DNA of 64,000 bases, taken from assembly GCA_946543465.1 (NCBI GenBank), contig CAMNLR010000124.1:62001-126000 (forward strand). The letters are read 5' to 3'. A model generated the notes under the pieces. The model was not told where the DNA came from, made no database searches, and saw only the letters and a program-made list of their open reading frames with translations. This DNA is from CAG-791 sp002390025 (GTDB taxonomy: Bacteria > Bacillota > Clostridia > Lachnospirales > Lachnospiraceae). A program made the position numbers and the translations under genes. Position 1 is the first letter of the stretch, and every line of letters begins with the position of its first letter. Positions 16,449 through 23,875 of this stretch are shown here, one piece after another.

Positions 16449-17864
16449 ATGCGCAAGACAAAAATCATCTGCACGATCGGTCCGGCAAGCGAGAGCGAAG
16501 AGACGCTGCGCGAATTGATCAATGCGGGCATGAACGTGGCGAGATTTAATTTCTCCCATGGAACCCATGAGGAGCACAAGGCAAAATTCAAGCGCCTGGT
16601 CCGCCTCCGCAGAGAGATGGGTGTTCCTGTAGCCACACTGATGGATACCAAGGGCCCCGAAATCCGCCTCCGCGACTTTGATGGCGGTAAGGTCATGCTG
16701 GAAAAAGGCAGCGAATTCACACTGACGACCGAAGAAGTCATGGGAACTGCAGAGCGCGCCTCCATCAGCTACAAGGACCTGCCCAAAGATGTCTCCGAGG
16801 GCGGCATGATCCTGATCGATGACGGCCTGATCGAACTGAGAGTCAACAGCGTTACCGATACGGAGATCCACTGCACCGTCGTCAACGGAGGCCCCGTCTC
16901 CAACCACAAGGGCGTCAATGTCCCCGATACCGACCTGTCCATGCCCTTTATCAGCGAGCAGGACCGGGCCGACATCGAATTCGGCTGCAAGATGGGCTAT
17001 GAATATATCGCAGCTTCCTTCACCAGGACGGCCGATGATATCCGCCTGATCCGGGAGATCCTCGATGCCCATAAGAGCAGAATGAAGATCATCGCCAAGA
17101 TCGAGAGCACCCAGGGCGTCAACAATATCGACGAGATCCTCGACGTCGCCGACGGCGTCATGGTGGCCCGCGGAGACCTGGGTGTCGAAGTTCCGCTGGA
17201 GGAAGTGCCCGTCTACCAGAAGCACATCATCCATCTGGCCGAAGTGAGGGGCAAGATCGTCGTCACTGCCACCCAGATGCTCGATTCCATGATGCATAAT
17301 CCCCGCCCGACCCGCGCCGAGGCGACCGACGTCGCCAATGCCGTCTATGACGGCACGACCGCCATCATGCTCTCGGGCGAGACCGCCAGCGGCGCCTATC
17401 CCGTGGAGGCCGTCAAGACCATGTCCAGGATCGCCGAGGCCGCAGAGAATGACGTCAACTACCGCAGACGCTTCGGCAAACGTCCCGAGGAGAAGGACAC
17501 CGACATCACGACAGCCATTTCCCACTCGACCTGCATGGTCGCCCAGGACATCAACGCCAAGGCCATCGTGACGGTCACCATGTCCGGCTTCACCGCCCGC
17601 CGCATCAGCAAATACAAACCCACATGTCCCATTGTCGCATGTTCTGTCAGCGAACCCGTCGCCTGCCAGATGAACCTCCTCTTCGGCGTCGTCCCCATGA
17701 CCATTCCCCAGGAGGACAATGAAGAGATGCTCTTTGAGGCTGCCGTCATGGCCGCCAAACAGGCCGGCATCGCCGAAAAGGGCGACACCGTTGTCCTCAC
17801 CGCCGGACTGCCCCTGGGCAAGACCGGCAACACCAACATGATCCGCGTCTTTGAAGTGTTCTGA
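16449..17864 (+). CDS. pyk: Pyruvate kinase
   Basis: Last step of glycolysis: PEP + ADP to pyruvate + ATP, in the cytoplasm. 471 residues, the short form without the C-terminal PEP-utilising extension of Bacillus enzymes. N-terminus KTKIICTIGPAS; substrate residues in NVARFNFSHG and LMDTKGPEIR; the catalytic signature IIAKIESTQGV with its lysine; VARGDLGVEV; and the K+/ADP region TATQMLDSM and MLSGETASGAYP. AAGGAGGAAGAG precedes the ATG, and TATAAT at 16358-16363 is a likely -10. The holB frame follows with almost no gap. Confidence 0.97.
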   Translation: MRKTKIICTIGPASESEETLRELINAGMNVARFNFSHGTHEEHKAKFKRLVRLRREMGVPVATLMDTKGPEIRLRDFDGGKVMLEKGSEFTLTTEEVMGTAERASISYKDLPKDVSEGGMILIDDGLIELRVNSVTDTEIHCTVVNGGPVSNHKGVNVPDTDLSMPFISEQDRADIEFGCKMGYEYIAASFTRTADDIRLIREILDAHKSRMKIIAKIESTQGVNNIDEILDVADGVMVARGDLGVEVPLEEVPVYQKHIIHLAEVRGKIVVTATQMLDSMMHNPRPTRAEATDVANAVYDGTTAIMLSGETASGAYPVEAVKTMSRIAEAAENDVNYRRRFGKRPEEKDTDITTAISHSTCMVAQDINAKAIVTVTMSGFTARRISKYKPTCPIVACSVSEPVACQMNLLFGVVPMTIPQEDNEEMLFEAAVMAAKQAGIAEKGDTVVLTAGLPLGKTGNTNMIRVFEVF

Positions 17865-17900
17865 TTGAAAAAAACTTCCGGGATGCGCTATACTGTGTTC

Positions 17901-18923
17901 ATGAACACGTTTTCTGAGATCATCGGGCAGGACATCATCCTCTCGCACCTGCAGAACGCGCTGCGCACAGGCGGCGTGTCCCACGCATATATTCTCAACG
18001 GAGCAAAGGGCTCCGGGCGGCATATGATCGCCCGGAGCTTTTCGGCTGCTCTCTTGTGCGGCAGCCCCCGGCAGGAGGGGGACAGGATCGAGCCCTGCGG
18101 GGAATGCCTGTCCTGCATACAGGCCGAAGCCGGCAGCAATCCCGACCTCATCACCCTTGAGCGCGAGAAGGAGAGCAGCATCGGCGTCAACGATATCCGG
18201 AAAATGCGCGCGGATGTCATGATCAAGCCCTACAGCGCGGCCCACAAAATCTACATCATCCCCGACGCCGAAAAAATGACCCCCGCAGCCCAGAACGCCC
18301 TGCTCAAGACCCTGGAGGAGCCCCCTTCCTACGCGGTGATCCTCCTGCTCGCCGACGGAACCTCCGCCTTTCTGCCGACCATCATGAGCCGCTGCGTCAC
18401 CCTGCCCCTTCGGCCCGTGCCGGAGAAGGCCGTCGAGGACTGCCTCAAGGAGCGCTTCGGCGCTGATGAATACCGGGCCCGCCTCTGCGCCCGCTTTTCA
18501 GGAGGAAGCATAGGCCGGGCAGCCCTTCTCCTGGAAAATGAAAACTTTGCCGCACTGCGTGAAAAGACGATAGATATCCTTCGAAAAATAGATAAAACAG
18601 ATGCCGCGCAGATTGCATCCTTCGTCAAAGAGGCCGCTGCGGAGGAGGAGACCGGAGACCTGATCGATCTGATCCTGACCTGGAACCGGGATCTTATGGT
18701 CTGCCGCAGCACGCACGGCACAGAGAACTTGATTTTTACTGATGAAGTACAGTATATTATAGAAGCTGCACAAACTGTGTCCTGGCAGGGACTCCAGGCC
18801 GCCTCCGAAGCTGTCTTTCGGGCCCGGAGACGCCTGTTTTCCAATGTAAATGCAGAACTCACCCTGCAGATGATGCTGCTCGAGATCCGGGCGGCCTACC
18901 GGACACAGGACAGAGGGCAGTGA
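17901..18923 (+). CDS. holB: DNA polymerase III, delta-prime subunit
   Basis: Clamp-loader subunit of the replicative polymerase. 340 residues from the ATG at 17901 (MNTFSEIIGQ), the start that fits the family; in-frame starts at 17865 (TTG) and 17883 (ATG) would overlap or abut the pyk stop. Features: SHAYILNGAKGSGRH, a nucleotide-loop-like sequence; a zinc module around CGSP and CGECLSC; and the AAA+ signature ALLKTLEEPP. It heads the Firmicute block holB - ricT - trmN6-like - rsmI. The region lacks a strong ribosome site, so translation may be coupled to pyk. Confidence 0.92.
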   Translation: MNTFSEIIGQDIILSHLQNALRTGGVSHAYILNGAKGSGRHMIARSFSAALLCGSPRQEGDRIEPCGECLSCIQAEAGSNPDLITLEREKESSIGVNDIRKMRADVMIKPYSAAHKIYIIPDAEKMTPAAQNALLKTLEEPPSYAVILLLADGTSAFLPTIMSRCVTLPLRPVPEKAVEDCLKERFGADEYRARLCARFSGGSIGRAALLLENENFAALREKTIDILRKIDKTDAAQIASFVKEAAAEEETGDLIDLILTWNRDLMVCRSTHGTENLIFTDEVQYIIEAAQTVSWQGLQAASEAVFRARRRLFSNVNAELTLQMMLLEIRAAYRTQDRGQ

Positions 18924-18969
18924 CAGGAAAGATCCATACCGAACAGGTATTTTCAGAGGTGTTATTTAT

Positions 18970-20274
18970 ATGGAAAAAACCGAAAACGGCAAAGTGAAAG
19001 TCGTGGGAGTCCGCTTCCGGACTGCCGGTAAAATATATTATTTCGATCCGGGTGATTTCGAACTCAGCCGCGGAAGCCACGTGATCGTCGAGACTGCCAG
19101 GGGCATTGAGTACGGCTTCGTCGTGGGCCCGCCCATGGAAGTCGAGGAAAAGATCATTCCCCAGCCCCTCAAGGCAGTGCTGCGGATCAGCACCGAGGAG
19201 GATGACCGGCGCGAACAGAAAAACCGCGAGCGCGAGAGGGAGGCCTTCTGGATCTGCCGCGAACGCATCCAGAAGCGCGGCCTGGAGATGAAGCTCATCG
19301 ATGCCGAATATACCTTCGACAACAGCAAAGTGCTCTTTTACTTTACTGCCGACGGCAGAGTCGACTTCCGTGAACTCGTCAAGGACCTTGCAGGCGTCTT
19401 CCGCACCCGCATCGAACTGCGCCAGGTCGGCGTCCGCGACGAGACCAAGATCCTCGGCGGCTACGGCAGCTGCGGCCGCCCCCTGTGCTGCCACACCTGG
19501 CTCTCCGATTTCGTCCCCGTCTCCATCAAGATGGCCAAGGAACAGAATCTCTCCCTCAACCCCGGCAAGATCTCCGGCGTCTGCGGGAGACTCATGTGCT
19601 GTCTGAAAAATGAGGCGGAGACCTACGAAGAACTCAACAAGACCCTTCCCCACGCCGGCGACGAAGTGGAAGCCTCCGACGGCATGAACGGCCTCGTGGA
19701 GAGTGTCAACATCCTGCGCCAGACCGCCCGCATCATCGTCGAAGTGGACGATGAAAAAGAGCTTCACGAATACAGCGTCAACGACCTGACCATCCTGCGC
19801 CGCCGCAAGAGAGGCACCAGCAGGCCCACCATGCAGAAAAATACCCCGCCCCAGAAAGCGGCTCCCGCAAAGGAGAGCAGGGAACCCAGGGAAGGCAGGG
19901 AAAACCGCGACAAAAAAGAACCCCGCGAGGGAAAAGGAAACCGTGAGGGGAAAGGCGGACGCGAGAACAGCCGCGAAGGCAGAGGAAACCGTGAAAACCG
20001 CGAGCCCCGTGAAAATCGCGAATCCCGTGAGCCCCGCGAAGGACGCGAAGCTGCGGAAGTCCGTGAAGGCCGCGAGTCCCGCGAGCCCCGCGACATGGCG
20101 GAAACCCGCGAGCCCAGAGACAACGGCGACAATGCCGCTCGTGACCGCGGCAAAAAAGACCACGGCAAAAACCGCAGAGACCGCCGCCCCGACCGCAGGC
20201 AGGACCGCCGTCAGAACAGAGACGACCAGCCGGCCAGGGCCGATTCCGAGCAGAGAGAGATCCCGCAGGAATAA
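18970..20274 (+). CDS. ricT: RicT/YaaT PSP1-domain protein with long charged tail
   Basis: 434 residues. Residues 1-280 are the PSP1/YaaT protein: VVGVRFRTAGKIYYFDPG at the start, then RIELRQVGVRDETKILGGYG and two cysteine clusters, CGRPLCCHTWL and CGRLMCCLKNE. In B. subtilis RicT joins RicA and RicF in an Fe-S complex that affects RNase Y activity, sporulation and competence. From about residue 290 a tail of about 140 residues is built almost only from Arg, Glu, Pro, Asn and Gly (repeats like NREPRE, SREPREG), absent from the B. subtilis protein. It follows holB as in B. subtilis; yabA, normally next, is missing. Confidence 0.9.
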   Translation: MEKTENGKVKVVGVRFRTAGKIYYFDPGDFELSRGSHVIVETARGIEYGFVVGPPMEVEEKIIPQPLKAVLRISTEEDDRREQKNREREREAFWICRERIQKRGLEMKLIDAEYTFDNSKVLFYFTADGRVDFRELVKDLAGVFRTRIELRQVGVRDETKILGGYGSCGRPLCCHTWLSDFVPVSIKMAKEQNLSLNPGKISGVCGRLMCCLKNEAETYEELNKTLPHAGDEVEASDGMNGLVESVNILRQTARIIVEVDDEKELHEYSVNDLTILRRRKRGTSRPTMQKNTPPQKAAPAKESREPREGRENRDKKEPREGKGNREGKGGRENSREGRGNRENREPRENRESREPREGREAAEVREGRESREPRDMAETREPRDNGDNAARDRGKKDHGKNRRDRRPDRRQDRRQNRDDQPARADSEQREIPQE

Positions 20275-20285
20275 CAGGAATAAAA

Positions 20286-20405
20286 TGCGCTGATCCGGGA
20301 CCCTCCCGCAGGTACTATGCGCTGATCCGGGACCCGTCCGCGGGTCCAGTGCGCTGATCCCGCGGCTGAAGCCACGGTTTTTGCGCGATGAAGAGATGAA
20401 GAATA
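20286..20405 (-). repeat. 32-bp tandem repeat joined to an inverted ATTCTTCATCGCGC module (locus 4)
   Basis: TGCGCTGATCCGGGACCC starts two 32-bp units (20286 and 20318) and a third partial unit at 20350. The last part, read on the minus strand, is ATTCTTCATCTC, TTCATCGCGCAAAAACCGTG and GCTTCAGCCGCG, the leader and module seen at 3788 and 11686. It fills the gap between ricT and the methyltransferase gene. Confidence 0.65.
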
Positions 20406-20425
20406 GATCTCACCCGAACTAATTT

Positions 20426-21391
20426 ATGAGAGCAAATGATTATCTGCGCCCGGGCGAGCGGATCGATGACCTCCAGCGCGGCGGAACTGCCCCGCAGGAG
20501 CAGACAGACGTCCCGAAGGAGTCCGGAGCCGGGCATGAAAACGACAGCAGTCCGCCGCAGGGCGGACTGTGTATTATTCAGGACCCGTCCCGCTTCTGCT
20601 TCGGGATGGATGCAGTCCTGCTCTCTGCCTATGTGCAGATGAAAAAGGCCCGCCGGGGACTTGATCTGGGCACGGGAAACGGCATTATCCCCATCCTTTT
20701 GTCCGACAGGACAGACTGCCGGCATCTGACCGGCCTGGAGATCCAGCCCGCCAGCGCAGACCTGGCCAGGAGGAGCGTTGCCCTCAACGGTCTTCAGGAC
20801 CGCATATCCATTGTGGAGGGAGATATTAAAGAAGCAGACCGCATCTTTGCAGCTGCTTCTTTTGATTTCATTACCTGCAACCCGCCCTACCGCACCGTCG
20901 GCAGCGGCAAGGTCAGCGGCTCAGCTGCAGCGGCACAGGGAACGCCCGGCAACCTGAAGAATCCCGAGAATCCGGAGAATCAGAAGAATTCGGAGAATCC
21001 TGAGAATCCAAAGAATTTGAAGAATTCGGAGAACCCGAAGAATCCAAAGAATCTGGAGAATCTGGATCCCCGCGCCATTGCGCGCCACGAACTGCTCTGC
21101 ACCTTTGACGACGTCGCCCGCGCCGCGGCAAAACTCCTTCGCCCCGGGGGACATTTTTACCTGGTGCACAGGCCCCTCCGCCTGCCCGAGCTCATCACGA
21201 CCCTCTGCGGCAGAGGACTCGAGCCCAAGCGCATGCGCCTTGTCTATCCCTACATCGATCAGGCACCCAACATGGTCCTCCTCGACTGTGTGAGGGGAGG
21301 CGGCCCCGAACTGCGGGTGGAACCGCCCCTGATCGTCTATGAGAAGGACGGAAGCTACACACCGGAACTCATGCATATTTACTATGACTGA
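20426..21391 (+). CDS. tRNA1(Val)-A37 N6-methyltransferase family protein (TrmN6/YabB-like)
   Basis: 321 residues, SAM-dependent class I methyltransferase. GLDLGTGNGIIPILL is the SAM loop and DFITCNPPYR is the N6-adenine catalytic motif. IQDPSRFCFGMDAVLLSAYV near residue 50 is typical of the family. The core is interrupted after the NPPY motif by a low-complexity insert of about 40 residues made of Asn, Pro, Glu, Lys and Leu repeats (units like NPENPEN, NPKNLEN), in the loop just after the active site. The DNA of the insert is an AAGAATCCGGAGAATC-type repeat. Position fits B. subtilis yabB, between ricT and rsmI. Confidence 0.88.
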   Translation: MRANDYLRPGERIDDLQRGGTAPQEQTDVPKESGAGHENDSSPPQGGLCIIQDPSRFCFGMDAVLLSAYVQMKKARRGLDLGTGNGIIPILLSDRTDCRHLTGLEIQPASADLARRSVALNGLQDRISIVEGDIKEADRIFAAASFDFITCNPPYRTVGSGKVSGSAAAAQGTPGNLKNPENPENQKNSENPENPKNLKNSENPKNPKNLENLDPRAIARHELLCTFDDVARAAAKLLRPGGHFYLVHRPLRLPELITTLCGRGLEPKRMRLVYPYIDQAPNMVLLDCVRGGGPELRVEPPLIVYEKDGSYTPELMHIYYD

Positions 21392-21650
21392 GCTGCAGTC
21401 AGAAAAAAAACGAACCGCCGTGACGGAAGAGAAGCCCGGAACATGCGCCGTGCCTGTCGCGACGGAAGAGAAACCCGGAACATGCGCCGTGCCTGCCGTG
21501 ACGGAAGCGAAGCCCGGAACATGTGCCGTGCCTGCCGCGACGGAAGAGAAGCCCGGAACATTCGCCGTGCCTGCCGCGACGGAAGAAGCTGCAGTGTGGA
21601 ACAGACGACAGACCATTCATGAAACAGAAGACCTAAAACATAAAATATAA
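21384..21650 (+). CDS. Possible small repeat protein made by 39-bp tandem repeats
   Basis: An ATG at 21384 overlaps the stop of the methyltransferase gene and opens an 88-codon frame. The middle is four copies of a 13-residue unit (TEEKPGTCAVPVA and variants), encoded by 39-bp repeats at 21420-21575, then HETEDLKHKI. Because 39 is a multiple of three, the frame stays open by itself, so this may be a minisatellite and not a gene. It stands where B. subtilis has yazA, but shows no GIY-YIG motif. Confidence 0.3.
   Translation: MTELQSEKKRTAVTEEKPGTCAVPVATEEKPGTCAVPAVTEAKPGTCAVPAATEEKPGTFAVPAATEEAAVWNRRQTIHETEDLKHKI
21420..21588. repeat. 39-bp tandem repeat, four copies plus a partial
   Basis: Units start at 21420, 21459, 21498 and 21537 with a shortened fifth at 21576. 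Each begins GTGACGGAAGAGAAGCCCGG or a near variant. Copies differ at only a few positions, which suggests recent duplication. Confidence 0.9.
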
Positions 21651-21700
21651 AACATAAAACAGAGAAAACTTTTGACCTGCACTTTGGAGAAAAACGGACC

Positions 21701-22555
21701 ATGCCCGGAACCTTATATCTCTGCGCGACCCCCATCGGGAACCTCGGCGACATCACCCAGCGCGTCCTTGACACCCTGCGCGAGGTGGATCTGATCGCGG
21801 CGGAAGATACCCGCAACACCCTGCGCCTGCTCAATCATTTTGAAATCAAAAAGCCTATGACCAGCTATCATGAGCACAACAAATACGACAAGGCCAGGGA
21901 ACTGATCGGCCGCCTGCACCGGGGTGAAAACATCGCCGTAGTCACGGATGCCGGCACCCCCGCCATCTCCGATCCCGGAGAGGTCCTGGCAGCCCTCTGC
22001 ATCGAAGAGGGCATCCGCGTCACATCCCTCCCCGGAGCCTGTGCCCTGATCACGGCCCTCACCATGTCCGGCATGCCCGCCAGACGATTCTGCTTCGAGG
22101 GCTTTCTTCCCCCGGAAAAAACAGAAAAAAAAGAGCGCCGCAGGATCCTGGACCAGCTCCGCACCGAAGAGCGGACCATCATCCTCTACGAGGCGCCCCA
22201 CCATCTGCGCGCAACACTGGCGGAGCTCGCAGAGACAGTCGGTGACAGCAGGCGCATTACGCTCTGCCGTGAACTGACCAAACGATTTGAGGAGGCCATC
22301 CCCTTCACCCTCGGAGATGCCGTTAACTACTACAAAGAAAACGACCCCCGCGGAGAATACGTCCTGGTCCTCGCCGGCGCCGATCCCGGGGAACTCGAGA
22401 CACAGGCGCGCGCAGCCTTTGATGCCCTTTCCATCGAGGACCACATGCAGCAATATCTGGACCAGGGACTCTCCCAGAAGGAAGCCATGCGCCGCGTCGC
22501 CGCAGACCGCGGCCTCTCCCGAAGAGATATCTACCAGCAGCTCAAAGTCAAATAA
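21701..22555 (+). CDS. rsmI: 16S rRNA C1402 2'-O-ribose methyltransferase
   Basis: 284 residues, normal length. Tetrapyrrole-methylase-type fold: GTLYLCATPIGNLGDIT at the N-terminus, AAEDTRNT, SYHEHN, VVTDAGTPAISDPG with the SAM site, and a C-terminal part YLDQGLSQKEAMRRVAADRG with a helix-turn-helix-like look. RsmI methylates the ribose of C1402 in the decoding centre. It ends the holB - ricT - yabB-like - rsmI block. Confidence 0.95.
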   Translation: MPGTLYLCATPIGNLGDITQRVLDTLREVDLIAAEDTRNTLRLLNHFEIKKPMTSYHEHNKYDKARELIGRLHRGENIAVVTDAGTPAISDPGEVLAALCIEEGIRVTSLPGACALITALTMSGMPARRFCFEGFLPPEKTEKKERRRILDQLRTEERTIILYEAPHHLRATLAELAETVGDSRRITLCRELTKRFEEAIPFTLGDAVNYYKENDPRGEYVLVLAGADPGELETQARAAFDALSIEDHMQQYLDQGLSQKEAMRRVAADRGLSRRDIYQQLKVK

Positions 22556-22619
22556 GAGCTGTAAGAGCTGCTGTAAAGATATAGCTGACTTTTTTTGCTC
22601 CCCCAGGAAAGAAGCCGCC

Positions 22620-22812
22620 CCGGCCCGACAACAAAAAAGAGCGACAAAATAGAGCAGCAAAAAAGAGCGGCAAAAGGAACAACTAAAAGAACAACAAAAA
22701 GAGCGACAAAAAAGAGCAACAAAAAGAGCAGCAAAAAAGAACAAAAAAGCAACCGGAAAAGAAAACAGGAAAAGAGAAAAAGAAATTAAGAAAGAAAAGA
22801 AAAGGAGAAAAA
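22620..22812. repeat. Purine-rich simple-sequence tract (GAGCAACAAAAA units)
   Basis: About 190 bases of imperfect AAAAAGAGCAACAAAAAGAG units, almost all A and G on the + strand. A short lysine-rich open frame over it is a product of composition. It ends in the ribosome site (AAAAGGAGAAAAAAC) of rpe. The strand asymmetry could favour R-loops or non-B structures (inference). Confidence 0.75.
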
Positions 22813-22814
22813 AC

Positions 22815-23480
22815 ATGAAACCCGAACTCATCCTCGCTCCATCCATGCTTTCGGCGGATTTTAAAAATCTGTCAGAGGAAATCAAGGCCGTCGAAAAAGG
22901 CGGCGCCGCCTATCTTCATATCGACGTCATGGACGGCGTCTTTGTCCCCTCGATCTCCTTCGGCATGCCTGTCATGAAATCCATCCGCAGCGCCACGGAC
23001 ATGGTATTTGATGCGCACCTCATGATCATTGATCCCATCCGCTATATCAAGGAGTTTGCGGCATCCGGCGCCGATCTCATCACCTTCCACCTCGAGGCGG
23101 CTGAGGATCCCCAGGCTGTCATCGAAGAGATCCGCAAATACGGATGCAAAGCCGGCATCTCCATCAAACCCGGCACACCCTTCGAGGATGTCATTCCCTA
23201 CATGGACAAGGTGGACATGCTCCTCGTCATGACCGTTGAACCCGGATTCGGCGGCCAGAAGATGATGCCCGAGACCCTGGACAAAGTCCGCGCCGCACGC
23301 GCATACGTCACCGAAAAGGGCCTGAAGACAGACATCCAGGTCGACGGCGGCGTCAAATACGACAACATCCGGCTTCCCCTCGAAGCCGGCGCCAACATCT
23401 TCGTTGTCGGCTCTGCCGTCTTCGGCCCCGACACCTACGGGGAGGCAAAGCGCTTCAGCGATTTCCTCGCGGCGCAGTAA
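22815..23480 (+). CDS. rpe: Ribulose-phosphate 3-epimerase
   Basis: Interconverts ribulose-5-phosphate and xylulose-5-phosphate in the pentose phosphate pathway. 221 residues, a TIM barrel of normal size. Motifs: APSMLSADF at the start, HIDVMDGVFVPS, FDAHLMI, ITFHLEA, MTVEPGFGGQKM, QVDGGV and VVGSAVFG, which together hold the metal-binding histidines and the acid/base aspartates. Followed by a long terminator at 23672. Confidence 0.97.
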   Translation: MKPELILAPSMLSADFKNLSEEIKAVEKGGAAYLHIDVMDGVFVPSISFGMPVMKSIRSATDMVFDAHLMIIDPIRYIKEFAASGADLITFHLEAAEDPQAVIEEIRKYGCKAGISIKPGTPFEDVIPYMDKVDMLLVMTVEPGFGGQKMMPETLDKVRAARAYVTEKGLKTDIQVDGGVKYDNIRLPLEAGANIFVVGSAVFGPDTYGEAKRFSDFLAAQ

Positions 23481-23671
23481 AGCCGCAAGATGACTCTGCG
23501 GGAGAGCTCCGGCAAAAAAGCCGGAATACAAGTGTGCGGGAGAGCCGCCCGGAAGGCCGGAGGCTGACCGCGCGCAAGTGCTCCGTGAGAGCAGCGGCCT
23601 GACGGGAAGTCAAAGAACTGAGTTCTGACACAGAGCACTGTAAAAATAAACAAGCTGTCAAAATGAAAAAG

Positions 23672-23736
23672 AAAACGGGCAGATCAGGAACCTGCATGAC
23701 CATTTCATGGATTCCTGTATTCTGCCCGTTTTTTTA
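23672..23736 (+). terminator. Rho-independent terminator after rpe
   Basis: AAAACGGGCAGA pairs with TCTGCCCGTTTT, and inner TCAGGAA pairs with TTCCTG around an ATGACCATTTCAT loop, itself self-complementary. T residues follow. The rest of the 395-base gap (23481-23671 and 23737-23875) shows no convincing gene. Confidence 0.88.
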
Positions 23737-23875
23737 GTCTCAGTATCAGTTCTGTTTTGCAGAGCTATCTTTGTTTTTCATTGCTGCCTCTGTCTTTCAG
23801 CAGTATGGCTGTTTTTCGGTGTTATTTTTGGTTTCAGCAAGAGCTCTGTTTTTTTACAACATCACCTTTTTCTTA

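Noticed and set aside
16332..18245. 637-codon minus-strand frame opposite pyk and holB
   Set aside because: Shadow of codon bias; no domain, no start site, and it covers two well-supported genes on the other strand.
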